From positions 1 to 48,392 of the forward strand of contig JBDRIE010000026.1 of the NCBI GenBank assembly GCA_043816165.1: a stretch of 48,392 nucleotides of DNA. The letters are read 5' to 3'. Under the pieces are notes generated by a model. The model was not told the origin of the DNA. It did not search any database and worked only from the letters and a program-made list of their open reading frames with translations. Below are positions 38,812 through 47,875 of the stretch, piece by piece. This stretch comes from JAACEU01 sp043816165 (GTDB taxonomy: Bacteria; Patescibacteriota; Gracilibacteria; UBA1369; LOWO2-01-FULL-3). Each line of letters opens with the position of its first letter. Within the stretch, counting starts at the first letter, position 1. The translations under genes were made by a program, and so were the position numbers.

Positions 38812-40658
38812 GGTGTGAAATTTACTCTTACGGATTCTACTGTTGGACCAGTTATCCCATCTGAATCAATGAATACTTTGTATTGGAAGTATCTTACTCC
38901 GGTTCTTCCCGGATCCAGTGTAATAACGGTGCGTGGATTTTCGTAATATGTATCGTTTGTTCCGTCCGAGCCCACCCACGTTGCTGTTTCTATATTTTCA
39001 GCGGAGTCAGCGGTTCTAAGCTGAAATTTTACTGAGGCACTCGGCACCTCTTCATGATCCCATTCAATAAAATTATATCTGGTGTCGACGCTTCCCGTGT
39101 CAAAAGCTTGTGAGGTAAAGGTTCCGCTTTCTATAATATTTGCCACTGTTGTTCCTATTATTACAAGACCTTTGTTTTGTGTGTCGGTTGCTACATATAC
39201 ATATGATTCGTCCGCATCGATTCCTGCCCCTTTTCCTTCAATATCCAGATTGTATACAAGATATGGAGAGAATGGATTTGATATATTTATCGCCGCCAGT
39301 CCTGCATTTTGTTCATCAACAGCCGCATAGAGATAGTCGCCTGATATCACCAAATCTTCTATTTCTCCCCCTACATCAAGCGATGTTACTATTGTCGGAT
39401 TTTCCGGATCGGATATATTTACCATTTGCAAAGAATCATTACTGTCTTCCGTCCCAATAAATGCAATTGCCCCTGTTATTGTTATTGCGTTAACTTCTTC
39501 TCCTACATTGAGAAATGCTATTTCGGTAATATCGTATGGGTCTGAAATATCCATAACCCTGAGTCCCAATGAATCATCATCAAGCCCTACATAAGCGTAA
39601 TTTCCATTTATTTTGGCAACATAGGCTTCATTATCAAAGTCATAAGAATCTGTTAATAATGGGGATGGCAACTGTCCTGCGCTTACGTCGAATATCTGTA
39701 ATCCCGAACCACTTTCATTTACAGTCATGTAGAGATTATTTCCCGATATGGTTGGCTGGTTGCCCAGTCCTCCCAACGGCCAGGAAAAATACAAAAACGC
39801 ATTATTGGGATCCGATGCGTCTACTACAGCCAGCCCCAAAGCACCATTTTGTGTTCCCATGTACACATAATTACCTGATTTTGTTAAACGATTCCCTTTA
39901 TTCCCAATGTCTACCTCGCTTGCAATAGTAATATTTCCAAGATCTGAAATATTAAGTACCGCCAGTCCTTTACTGGAATATTCCGTAGCGAGATATGCGT
40001 AATTTCCTTCGACAATTATATCATTGCCGTGGTGTCCAAAGTTAGCAAAATAGAAATATTCACTCCCCATTTCAACGGCTTCAAGTATAATATTGCAATT
40101 ATCCTCAGGGGGAGATGTCGCAACATCCGGTACTGTACTGTCGAATACTCCTGCATTAAAATCTGTACATGTTGTTTCAATCCAATCATCTCCTGTCCAG
40201 TTTGACAGATATGATGTTAGTGAAATTGATTTTGGGATAACCCCTTTTTGCATCCAGGAAACTTCTGAAGTTATTTTTTTTGTATCCGGATCGTAGTTTA
40301 ATCCTTCCGTGTCAATATTTCCGCTATCGTTTCTATATATATCTTCTATTGTGATTGTCCTACTATAATATCCGTCTATATCTTCCGGTGCCGCAATAAA
40401 CTCCCAACTTCCGGCAACCAGTGATAGCCCTTTGTCTCCGTTTGTGAGGAGAAGAAAATTTTTATCCCTGATATTTCTGACCGCCTCGACTCCTTCCTGG
40501 GCGTAGAGAAGGGCTTCTGTCCCAAGATTTACTTTTAAATCTCTTTGGACTGTATCCAGAGAAAGATAAAAAACACCAATCGAAAAGATAGCAAAAATTA
40601 CCATTGCAAGCATTACTTCTACAAGCATGAATCCTTTTTGTGTTTTTTTATTTTCCAT
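38808..40658 (-). CDS. Prepilin fused to an LVIVD-type beta-propeller
   Basis: A 616-aa protein started at ATG 40658 (MENKKTQKGFMLVEVML). The leader and helix are a PilV-type prepilin (KG^FMLVEVMLAMVIFAIFSIGVFY). After about 190 residues of pilin-like sequence, residues about 205-510 contain at least six repeats of about 45 residues with the LVIVD-like pattern (e.g. GLAVLNISDLGNITI, GLAVVDASDPNNAFL, GLRVMDISDPYDITE). Such repeats form beta-propellers in surface proteins. A C-terminal beta domain (about 520-616) resembles a carbohydrate-binding or Fn3-like fold. At the tip of the pilus it could act as an adhesin, with the role PilY1 has in other bacteria (inference). It overlaps the next gene by four bases. 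Confidence 0.85.
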   Translation of the reverse strand: MENKKTQKGFMLVEVMLAMVIFAIFSIGVFYLSLDTVQRDLKVNLGTEALLYAQEGVEAVRNIRDKNFLLLTNGDKGLSLVAGSWEFIAAPEDIDGYYSRTITIEDIYRNDSGNIDTEGLNYDPDTKKITSEVSWMQKGVIPKSISLTSYLSNWTGDDWIETTCTDFNAGVFDSTVPDVATSPPEDNCNIILEAVEMGSEYFYFANFGHHGNDIIVEGNYAYLATEYSSKGLAVLNISDLGNITIASEVDIGNKGNRLTKSGNYVYMGTQNGALGLAVVDASDPNNAFLYFSWPLGGLGNQPTISGNNLYMTVNESGSGLQIFDVSAGQLPSPLLTDSYDFDNEAYVAKINGNYAYVGLDDDSLGLRVMDISDPYDITEIAFLNVGEEVNAITITGAIAFIGTEDSNDSLQMVNISDPENPTIVTSLDVGGEIEDLVISGDYLYAAVDEQNAGLAAINISNPFSPYLVYNLDIEGKGAGIDADESYVYVATDTQNKGLVIIGTTVANIIESGTFTSQAFDTGSVDTRYNFIEWDHEEVPSASVKFQLRTADSAENIETATWVGSDGTNDTYYENPRTVITLDPGRTGVRYFQYKVFIDSDGITGPTVESVRVNFTP

Positions 40659-40659
40659 T

Positions 40660-41124
40660 TTAATAAGTAACAGTTCCAAATTTTGTTATTTCTATAGTGG
40701 TTGTTTTTTGTATTTGGGTAGACACAAAATCAACAGATCCATAATTGTTAGTCTCTCCTGCTGTAGTTGTGAAAATTATGTCGTTTCCTCCCCCATTTAA
40801 GCTTATATTTTGAATTTCTATTATTTCAGGCAAATCAATTACAAAGTTATATTCATCCAATGGGTCATAAGAACTTCCAATAAAAGTTGTATATGACGAG
40901 GTTTCTAAATGTATACCGTGTGACTGATTGCTTAACCCGGATAATGCATTACTATGTGCCAACCTTACATATGAGGTGAATTGTGAGACTTGAGATCTTA
41001 GATCAGCTCTTATCTGTGAAGATTGATGATAGAGAATCGACAATCCTACGGATATCCCAAAGATAATAATCACGAGTACTATTTCAAGCATTGTTATCCC
41101 TTTTGTATTTTTTTGTATTCTCAT
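40660..41124 (-). CDS. GspH/FimT-like minor prepilin
   Basis: A 154-aa prepilin with leader KG^ITMLEIVLVIIIFGISVG (Glu at +5), then a helix (YHQSSQIRADLRSQVSQFTSYVRLAHSNALSG) that matches the FimT/GspH pattern, and a beta-rich end. These proteins cap or initiate the pseudopilus and FimT-type members can bind DNA during transformation. Its gene is directly after pilC (1-bp gap) and its stop lies one base before the ATG of the propeller prepilin. Confidence 0.8.
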   Translation of the reverse strand: MRIQKNTKGITMLEIVLVIIIFGISVGLSILYHQSSQIRADLRSQVSQFTSYVRLAHSNALSGLSNQSHGIHLETSSYTTFIGSSYDPLDEYNFVIDLPEIIEIQNISLNGGGNDIIFTTTAGETNNYGSVDFVSTQIQKTTTIEITKFGTVTY

Positions 41125-41125
41125 T

Positions 41126-42337
41126 TTATTTATTGAGTAGGTTTGGTAATTGGTAAATTGGTAATATTATTGAAAGAGCTATTCCTCCAACCATTACCGC
41201 CATGAAAACTAAAAGGAATGGTTCGAGTAATACAGATAAATTCTTGGTTTTGTTTTCTACATTTCTTTCATAGAGCTGTGCAATATGTTTTGTTGTTATT
41301 TCGAGGCTCCCTGTCTTTTCCCCGATGAAAATCATTTTTGTCGCGAGTTGTGGAAAAAGTTTGCTTTGTTTTTCCAAATTTTCTCCAATACCTCCTCCTT
41401 TTTCCACCTTTTCACTTACTTCTTCCAGTGCGGCTTTGTACAAAACATTATCCAGCATATCTCCTGTCATTTTCAGTCCTTCTGAAATCGGAACACCTGC
41501 TTGTAGAAGTGAATTCATCGTTCTTGAGAATCTTGCTACGTTTGCAAAAACCAGAATGTTTCCAAATACCGGCAGCTTCAAAAATACTGTATGCCAAAAT
41601 GGTTTTAGGATCTTAAGCTTGAAAATGGTTATTAATCCACCGATGATTAATCCCGTTAGTGCTAAAGCAAGTAAAGTTTGGTTTGTAATAAAACCACTAA
41701 ATCCTATTAGGATTCTTGTTGGTAGCGGCAGTTCAAAATCGAATCTCTCAAAGATTTTGGTTATTTTTGGCATGATAAACAGCACTATTCCGATAGCCAT
41801 AATAACTGTGATTGACATAATTACTGCAGGATAAATCAGTGCGGATATAACCCTTTTCCTTATTTCATCTTCTTTTTCCAATTGAATTGTTAATCTTTGC
41901 AAAACCTTCTCCAAATTTCCACTTTCTTCACCTGTCTGTATCATATTTACGTATAGATTTGAAAATACTGAATCGTATTTTCTCAAACTACTTGCTAACG
42001 ATTGGCCGGTTCTTATTCGTTCTAATATATTTTCGAACATTTTTTTCTGCCCCCTAGATCTTGTTTGATCAAGAATTATTTCAAATGCTTCCGTTATTGT
42101 TATTCCTACTTTTATCATCGTTGCCAGACTTTTTGTAAAAGTGATTTTATCCTCTAGACTCATGCTTGGTTTCAAAAAGAACCGTAAAAAACCGCTTCCC
42201 TCTTTTTCAGTTATTGAGATAATTATTTCGTTATCTTCTCGAAGCTTTTCTGTTGCATTTTCTTTACTTGCTGAACTAATTACACCTTCTTTTTTTAGTC
42301 CTGAACTGTCTGACACTACGTATTCAAATTTTGGCAT
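41126..42337 (-). CDS. pilC: Type IV pilus platform protein PilC
   Basis: A 403-aa inner-membrane protein of the GspF/PilC family and usual length. Two homologous cytosolic/membrane modules: the first includes FTKSLATMIKVGITITEAFEIIL and ISALIYPAVIMSITVIMAIGIVLFI, the second FSRTMNSLLQAGVPISEGLK, with a last membrane pair at 370-400. The ENATEKLREDNEIIISI opening is typical. It is the rotor on which PilB and PilT ATPases act. It follows pilB with an 89-bp gap filled by a dispersed repeat. Confidence 0.95.
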   Translation of the reverse strand: MPKFEYVVSDSSGLKKEGVISSASKENATEKLREDNEIIISITEKEGSGFLRFFLKPSMSLEDKITFTKSLATMIKVGITITEAFEIILDQTRSRGQKKMFENILERIRTGQSLASSLRKYDSVFSNLYVNMIQTGEESGNLEKVLQRLTIQLEKEDEIRKRVISALIYPAVIMSITVIMAIGIVLFIMPKITKIFERFDFELPLPTRILIGFSGFITNQTLLALALTGLIIGGLITIFKLKILKPFWHTVFLKLPVFGNILVFANVARFSRTMNSLLQAGVPISEGLKMTGDMLDNVLYKAALEEVSEKVEKGGGIGENLEKQSKLFPQLATKMIFIGEKTGSLEITTKHIAQLYERNVENKTKNLSVLLEPFLLVFMAVMVGGIALSIILPIYQLPNLLNK

Positions 42338-42349
42338 TTATTTGTGGGA

Positions 42350-42426
42350 TAATGTTGCCCTTCGGGCGTTAATTTATGAGTACGCGTTCGTCCACCTGGC
42401 GGTCGGACAGGCTTCGCTGCCGCGTG
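42350..42426. repeat. Dispersed intergenic repeat, copy 2
   Basis: Same elements in order as 10216-10279: AATGTTGCCCTTCGGGCGTTAA, TACGCGTTCG, then CTTCGCTGCCGCGTG. This copy has an extra 21 bases (42391-42411), themselves with a CCACCTGGCGG-type imperfect palindrome. It fills the pilB-pilC gap and abuts the pilB stop. Confidence 0.75.
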
Positions 42427-44151
42427 TTATGTTCGCATTACTCTAAGAATTTCTTCCAGAGTTGTTATTCCGTTAAGAATTTTTATAATTCCATCTATAA
42501 ACATCGTTGTCATGCCTTCTTTTTTTGCGGCATCCTCGAGTTCTTTTGGTGATGGATTTTTTAAAATTAATGCTCTTAATTCGTCTGTGATATCCATTAC
42601 TTCAGCTATGGCGGTTCTTCCTTTGTATCCTGTGGTCGAGCATTTCGGACATCCTTTCCCTTTGTATAGAGTAATTTCGTCACCTAATAATATTTCTTTT
42701 AATTGTGGATTTTCTGCAGATACTTCCTCAAGTATTTTTTCAAAATCATCGGCTAGATTGAATTTTTCTCCGAATTTTTTGAAATCTTCTTTTTTTAATT
42801 TGTAGGCTTCTTTACATTTCGGGCATATTGTCCTTACCAATCTTTGCGCGATAACCGTATTTACAGTGGCTGATAACAAAAACGTTTCGACACCCATTTC
42901 CAACATTCTTGGTAGAGTTGATGCCGCGTCGTTTGTATGTAATGTTGCTAAAACTATGTGTCCGGTTAGCGCCGCGTTGATTGAAATCCCGGCAGTTTCT
43001 TCGTCACGAATTTCTCCAACCATTATAACATCAGGGTCTTGTCTCAATAATGCTCTTAATCCTTTTGCAAAAGTAATGTTTGTTTTAGGATTTGCTTGTA
43101 TTTGATTTATTCCTTCGAGTTTGTATTCGATTGGATCTTCGATTGTTGATATATTTACCTCAGGAGAATTTAGCAGTTTTATTATTGAATAAAGAGTCGT
43201 TGTTTTACCTGATCCCGTTGGTCCTGTCATCAGAATCAATCCGTGAGTTTTTAATATATTGTTGTGAATTATTTTTAAATTCTTGTCAGAATATCCCAAA
43301 GCTTCCAGGTTGAGCTCTTGATTTGTGGAGCTTAATAATCTTAGAACTGTCTTTTCTCCTTCATATGTGGGAACGATTGAGACACGCATTGTTATCTCAG
43401 TGTTCTCCAATTCAATTTTGAATCGTCCGTCTTGTGCCGCTCTATGTTCATCTGTTCGTAAATTTGCCAGGACTTTTATTCTCGTAGTTAGAAGTTCTGC
43501 TATTTCCATTGGCAATTCTGCAATTGTTTGAAGTATCCCATCTATTCTGTATCTCACTACTATGAAATCTTTTTGAGGTTCAATGTGAATATCAGAAGCA
43601 CTATTTTGATATGCGAAATAAATTATTGTATCCAAAATCTTTGCCGCATCTTTTAGAGATTCGATTTTTGTAGGGTCTTCCAGTGCGCCTTTCAATAGTT
43701 TATTGAATTTCTCATTAACATCTCTATTGTAGGCTTTTAGAGCCGCTTTTATTTCTTTTTTTGTTGAGTAATGAGGAATTACGCTGAAACCTGTCTTTTT
43801 TTCGATGAAATTTCTTAATTCGTAATTGTGTGGATTATTTAGCGCTACTTTAAGCTCTATTCCGTTACTTTCAAAAGGCATAACAGATTGGTGAGACGCA
43901 AGCGCATATGGGATTATTCTCAGTAAAGGTTCTGCAATTGTTTTCTCAGTAAGTTTTATGAAAGGAACGCCATATTGCTCTGCAATTACTTCTCCCAATT
44001 TGTCATCGGAAATAACTTCTCTTTCAAATAACAAGTCTTCAAGAGATTTATTTTGAGTTTTTGCATGACCAGCTATACTTTTTAGGAGCCCCTCCTTGAT
44101 TATTTTTTTTTCTAGCAAGGCTTTTTCGAGAGCTTCTTGAACTATTGCCAT
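42427..44151 (-). CDS. pilB: Type IV pilus extension ATPase PilB
   Basis: A 574-aa hexameric ATPase. An MshEN domain (about 1-140) ends YNRDVNEKFNKLLKG. The core has ASDIHIEPQKDF, Walker A GPTGSGKTTTLYS, EDPIEYKLEGINQIQ, Walker B DPDVIMVGEIRDEETAG and the His box GHIVLATLHTNDA. The zinc site CPKCKEAYKLK and CPKCSTTGYKGR is intact. It drives pilus extension. It leads the pilus operon, which lacks pilT and the prepilin peptidase; those must be elsewhere. It is paralogous to the ATPase at 15452. Confidence 0.95.
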   Translation of the reverse strand: MAIVQEALEKALLEKKIIKEGLLKSIAGHAKTQNKSLEDLLFEREVISDDKLGEVIAEQYGVPFIKLTEKTIAEPLLRIIPYALASHQSVMPFESNGIELKVALNNPHNYELRNFIEKKTGFSVIPHYSTKKEIKAALKAYNRDVNEKFNKLLKGALEDPTKIESLKDAAKILDTIIYFAYQNSASDIHIEPQKDFIVVRYRIDGILQTIAELPMEIAELLTTRIKVLANLRTDEHRAAQDGRFKIELENTEITMRVSIVPTYEGEKTVLRLLSSTNQELNLEALGYSDKNLKIIHNNILKTHGLILMTGPTGSGKTTTLYSIIKLLNSPEVNISTIEDPIEYKLEGINQIQANPKTNITFAKGLRALLRQDPDVIMVGEIRDEETAGISINAALTGHIVLATLHTNDAASTLPRMLEMGVETFLLSATVNTVIAQRLVRTICPKCKEAYKLKKEDFKKFGEKFNLADDFEKILEEVSAENPQLKEILLGDEITLYKGKGCPKCSTTGYKGRTAIAEVMDITDELRALILKNPSPKELEDAAKKEGMTTMFIDGIIKILNGITTLEEILRVMRT

Positions 44152-44181
44152 TTTTTGTTTTTATATTTAATTTATCTTTGT

Positions 44182-44210
44182 ATTTTACCATAAAATAGCC
44201 TTTTTTAAAA
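44182..44210 (-). promoter_or_regulatory. Possible pilus operon promoter
   Basis: On the minus strand TTTTAA (44210-44205), 17 bp, TAAAAT (44187-44182), 30 bases before the pilB ATG. The -35 lies inside a perfect inverted repeat (44194-44204 with 44207-44217) that could instead terminate the tRNA transcript. Confidence 0.35.
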
Positions 44211-44217
44211 GGCTATT
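44194..44217 (-). terminator. Hairpin between tRNA-Ser and pilB
   Basis: AATAGCCTTTT (44194-44204) pairs perfectly with AAAAGGCTATT (44207-44217). On the minus strand it is followed by TTATGG rather than a long T-run, so it may be a weak terminator for the tRNA transcript. Confidence 0.45.
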
Positions 44218-44236
44218 GGGTGTTTGGGATGTAGAG

Positions 44237-44300
44237 TTCGCTCATGCTACGCTCGCCCCGCCCCATGGCGGGGCTGCGGCTTGCTCGCAAAGCTCGCAAG
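44237..44300. repeat. GC-rich palindromic intergenic repeat
   Basis: Contains TTCGCTCATGCTACGCTCGC (44237-44256), identical to 48198-48217. CCCCGCCCCATGGCGGGG follows, and then a GCTCGCAAAGCTCGC direct repeat. It lies between pilB and the tRNA. Confidence 0.65.
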
Positions 44301-44303
44301 TTC

Positions 44304-44396
44304 TGGCGGAGAGGGGGGGATTCGAACCCCCGCGGGGACTGATGTCCCCCTACAGGTTTAGCAAACCCGCCTCTTCAGCCACTTGAGTACCTCTCC
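44304..44396 (-). tRNA. tRNA-Ser (anticodon GCT)
   Basis: The minus strand reads GGAGAGGTACTCAAGTGG... and ends CCTCTCCGCCA, so the acceptor stem pairs perfectly with discriminator G and an encoded CCA. The anticodon loop TTGCTAA gives GCT for AGC/AGT serine codons. The long variable arm (GGGGGACATCAGTCCCC) is typical of class II tRNA-Ser. GGTTCGAATCC is the T-arm. Length is 93 nt. Confidence 0.95.
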
Positions 44397-44460
44397 TGGT
44401 TCGCTTTATTAATTCAAGCTCACTTAATATATTTTATTGACATATTAATGTCCAGGGCTT

Positions 44461-45579
44461 TTACTCCTCGGTTCCTACCGCTTCTGAGATGTTTTTGTGG
44501 CCGTCTTTTTCGAGAAGTGCAACAAGTCCCTTATTGATTTCGCTAATTATTTGTGGTCCTTCGAAGATCATTCCGGTAATTAATTGAATGAGTGAGGCGC
44601 CCGCTTTTATTTTTTCGTATGCATCCTGCGCGGAAAATACTCCTCCACATCCGATTATTACGTATTTCCCTTTTGTTTTTTTGTAAATGTTTTTAATTAC
44701 TTTTGTCGAGAGTTCTCTTATTGGTTTTCCGCTAATTCCTCCGTGAGAGACAGGGTCTGCGTCTTTTAAATGCTGTTTTATATCCTTATTGTCACGGTCT
44801 TTTGTGAGGTTTGTACAGATGAATCCTGCAATTTTGTGGTTGTCTGCGACTTCTATGATTTCGTCGATTTCTTTGTGTGATAAATCCGGTGCGAGTTTTA
44901 GGAAAACCGGCTTTTCAGTTGGTGTTTTTTCCAATTCTTCCAATAGTTTTTCCAATTTTTCTTTATCTGTGAATGGGAACCCCCCATATGCATTTGGGCA
45001 ACTTATGTTTATTGTGAAATAGTCTCCAAGATCGTGTAAAACTTTGAAGGCTTTTGCGTAATCTTTTATTCCTGCTTCTGTCGTTGCAGTTGCTTTGCAG
45101 TTTGTTTTTGCGATGCTTATTCCAACCGGAATATCGAATTTTTTATTCTTTAATTTTTTTGCGATTTTTTCACAACCTTCATTTTTTAAACCATAATAAA
45201 CTATAAGTCCTTTTGATTTTTTGAGTCTCCATAGCCTTGGTTTTGGGTTTCCCTCACATGGTTCCCCCGTTATTGATCCAACTTCTGTATACCCAAATCC
45301 TGTCGACTTCATTGATTTGATAATTTTCGCATCTTTGTCGAAACCTGCGGCTAGCCCTATTGGGTTTTTGAATTTAATACCGAGAATTTTTTGCTCCAAT
45401 TTTTTGTTTGAATAACTGAACAGAAGCGCGTTTAAACCCCTTGTTATAGGGTTTGAGCCAATTATCCTCCCAATGTATATAAAAAAATCATGAACTTTTT
45501 CGGGATCAAAAGTGAAAAGAATTGGTTTTAATACCGTTATATATAATATATGAATAATTGTGTTCCTAATTTTGATCAA
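44461..45579 (-). CDS. pyrD: Dihydroorotate dehydrogenase (quinone, class 2)
   Basis: A 372-aa FMN enzyme oxidising dihydroorotate to orotate in pyrimidine synthesis. The N-terminal extension (residues 1-50), with a hydrophobic helix (IIHILYITVLKPILFTFDPEKVHDF), marks class 2 enzymes that pass electrons to membrane quinone. The barrel has NPIGLAAGFDKDAKIIK, GYTEVGSITGEP, the catalytic Ser in INISCPNAYGG, VFLKLAPDLSHKEI, GGISGKPIRELS and IIGCGGVFSAQDAYEKI (FMN phosphate site). The usual GFNNxG segment reads YYGLKNEG here. No other pyrimidine genes are near. A quinone-linked enzyme is notable for a host-dependent CPR lineage. Confidence 0.93.
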   Translation of the reverse strand: MIKIRNTIIHILYITVLKPILFTFDPEKVHDFFIYIGRIIGSNPITRGLNALLFSYSNKKLEQKILGIKFKNPIGLAAGFDKDAKIIKSMKSTGFGYTEVGSITGEPCEGNPKPRLWRLKKSKGLIVYYGLKNEGCEKIAKKLKNKKFDIPVGISIAKTNCKATATTEAGIKDYAKAFKVLHDLGDYFTINISCPNAYGGFPFTDKEKLEKLLEELEKTPTEKPVFLKLAPDLSHKEIDEIIEVADNHKIAGFICTNLTKDRDNKDIKQHLKDADPVSHGGISGKPIRELSTKVIKNIYKKTKGKYVIIGCGGVFSAQDAYEKIKAGASLIQLITGMIFEGPQIISEINKGLVALLEKDGHKNISEAVGTEE

Positions 45580-45622
45580 AATGTGTTAGATTTAAAAAAA
45601 TTATTATATAACTATATATAAC

Positions 45623-47806
45623 ATGAAAAAACTGATTGCGATATCAGTGAGTGCGATTTTGCTCTTAACGTTGATAGCAAATTACGCTTTTGCTGAGATC
45701 ATTCCTCTTCCAATTCCACTAACATTGGATTGTACAATTACGCATTATTGTGCAGTTTATGTTGATGATGATGCGGTTGGACCTGGTGATGGTACTGAGG
45801 CTAACCCTTTCACCAATATTACAGCCGCTGTTGATTATGTAAAAGCTGAGGCTGATTACAACACGATAAAAATTGCCGAAGGAACTTATAGCCCTACCGA
45901 TACGGGTGAAGCTTATTCTTGGGGCTTTAGTGATGCTGACTCTCTGGGAGGAAACAAAGTTCAGATTTACGGAAGTTACAAAAATGATTTTTCTGTTAGA
46001 GATTCTGATACTTATCAAACTCTGATTGATATGGAAAATAGTCCTGTAGCTATAAAACTCGAAAATGTTAATGCTAAAATCGAAGGTCTAACCATCACAG
46101 GAGCCGGTGTTTTCAATTGGTCTTCTGATGGAATCGTAACCGCTAATAACACCGGTGCTACTGATTACAATGTTATTATTAACAATAATGAGTTCACCAT
46201 GAACTCAACTACATTATCTACTCCAAATCTAAAAGTTAATTTGGCCGGATCAAATACTGCAGAAATCTATGAAAATAATTTCAACACAAGTACAAACCAA
46301 TCTAGCTCTATAGTCCGATTAACAGGAGATGCTGAGTTTTATAATAACGATTTTTATAAGAATGCAGCTTCCAGTGCAATTTACTGTTCAGAGGGAGCAA
46401 ATATTTACAATAACTATTTTATTGGAATTTCTGCCAATAGAATTGCTTATCTAGATGGTGGATGTACTTTTGTTCACAATACTGTTGTGGATACTACGAT
46501 CACTTTACTCACTTCTGAATATGCTGTTGTTGCAACTGATAATGATGGGAATATGGTTGCGAATAATTTGATTACAGGAACCAGTGGAAATGCTACTTTC
46601 CATCAATTCGCGGGTGATTCTTCTACAATTGAGTACAATGCTCTTTTTGACAATGATGAAGATCCTAGTCCTTTGACTGATAACAATTTACAGTGTGATC
46701 CTCTATATCCCGGTGCTTCTCATTCTTCTCCTTCAGATATTATTTTGGGGAACGGTTCGGAATGTATTGATGGAGGAAAAACTATTTCAAGTGTAAGTGA
46801 TGATTATTTTGGCAATACTCGTCCAGAAGATGGTGATGGAGATGGAAGTGTTGATTATGATCCGGGTGCATATGAGGCTCCCGAATTAATAATCGTTGTA
46901 CCTACTGTTCTTACAATTACAAATGTTGGGGTTACTCCAGATCCTTTCTCTCCGGATGCTGACGGAACTGATGATGAAACTACTTTGACATTCACTATTA
47001 GTGATGATGCCGATGTGACTGTAAATGTAGAATATGATGGTGATCCAACTTATGTGGAACTTTTGACTGATTCTGCTGAAACTGCAGGAGATGTGACTGT
47101 TGTATGGGATGGAATGGATAGTAATGGTGACTCTTCTGAGGATGGGGTTTACACTTTCTTAATAAAAGTTGTCGGTGTCAGCGATACGGTTACTGATTCT
47201 AGAAATGTAGAAGTTGATGTGGATGGTGATCCTGTTGTTGTTGGGCAATGTGCCGGTTATACCGATGTACTTGATACTCACCCTGATTGTGAAGCTATCG
47301 AATACATGCAATCAATCGATGCAATGACCGGTAATCCGGACGGAACATTTGCTCCTAATGACTATTTACAAAGAGATCAAATTGCAAAAATTTCATTGGA
47401 GACATTCGAATTGTTCGATGACTCTGAGGATTATTGTGGAGGAGAAAATCCGTTTCCCGATGTTGATTCCAATGACTGGGCTTATCAACATATCTGCAGA
47501 GGTGTGGAACTTGGGATGATTTACGGTTATACAGGTGGGGCGGATGCCGGATATTACAGGCCTGCACGCGACGTAAACAGAGTGGAATTCTTAGCTTTGA
47601 TTTTGAGAAATGTGAGCGATACTATGCCGGACGATTCTCTAGGTTCTTACGATGATGTCGAGGGTGGTAATTGGTTTTCCGGATATGCAAAGTATTCGTA
47701 TGACAATGCTTTGTTTGATGGAAACAAATTATTCCCAGCCCAACCTACTACAAGATTGGAAGTTGCGAGACATGTATACGAACTTTATTTGTTGGGGAAA
47801 ATCTAG
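45623..47806 (+). CDS. Surface protein with beta-helix, FlgD-like and SLH domains
   Basis: A 727-aa secreted protein. Signal peptide at residues 1-24 (LLTLIANYAFAE). Residues about 45-415 form a right-handed beta-helix with a DUF1565-like start (YVDDDAVGPGDGTEANPF) and coils of the 'NNxF' type (INNNEFTMNSTT, IYENNFNTST, FYNNDFYKNAA, IYNNYFIGIS). It ends DGDGDGSVDYDPGAYE, as in choice-of-anchor proteins. Residues about 430-535 are a FlgD-like Ig domain (FSPDADGTDDETTLTFTIS, WDGMDSNG). The C-terminus has three SLH motifs (FAPNDYLQRDQIAKI, GYYRPARDVNRVEFLALI, FPAQPTTRLEVARHVYEL) that anchor it to the wall polysaccharide. The beta-helix may bind or cleave a glycan. No catalytic site is identified. 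Confidence 0.9.
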   Translation: MKKLIAISVSAILLLTLIANYAFAEIIPLPIPLTLDCTITHYCAVYVDDDAVGPGDGTEANPFTNITAAVDYVKAEADYNTIKIAEGTYSPTDTGEAYSWGFSDADSLGGNKVQIYGSYKNDFSVRDSDTYQTLIDMENSPVAIKLENVNAKIEGLTITGAGVFNWSSDGIVTANNTGATDYNVIINNNEFTMNSTTLSTPNLKVNLAGSNTAEIYENNFNTSTNQSSSIVRLTGDAEFYNNDFYKNAASSAIYCSEGANIYNNYFIGISANRIAYLDGGCTFVHNTVVDTTITLLTSEYAVVATDNDGNMVANNLITGTSGNATFHQFAGDSSTIEYNALFDNDEDPSPLTDNNLQCDPLYPGASHSSPSDIILGNGSECIDGGKTISSVSDDYFGNTRPEDGDGDGSVDYDPGAYEAPELIIVVPTVLTITNVGVTPDPFSPDADGTDDETTLTFTISDDADVTVNVEYDGDPTYVELLTDSAETAGDVTVVWDGMDSNGDSSEDGVYTFLIKVVGVSDTVTDSRNVEVDVDGDPVVVGQCAGYTDVLDTHPDCEAIEYMQSIDAMTGNPDGTFAPNDYLQRDQIAKISLETFELFDDSEDYCGGENPFPDVDSNDWAYQHICRGVELGMIYGYTGGADAGYYRPARDVNRVEFLALILRNVSDTMPDDSLGSYDDVEGGNWFSGYAKYSYDNALFDGNKLFPAQPTTRLEVARHVYELYLLGKI

Positions 47807-47825
47807 AGAGGATAAACAGATGTCT

Positions 47826-47855
47826 AAAGGTGCATTCAGCAATGGATGCACCTTT
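47826..47855. terminator. Intrinsic terminator after the SLH protein
   Basis: AAAGGTGCAT (47826-47835) pairs with ATGCACCTTT (47846-47855), followed by more Ts on the plus strand. It ends the SLH gene and may also stop the convergent small membrane-protein gene. Confidence 0.88.
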
Positions 47856-47875
47856 TTTATTTCACAAAATTTAAT

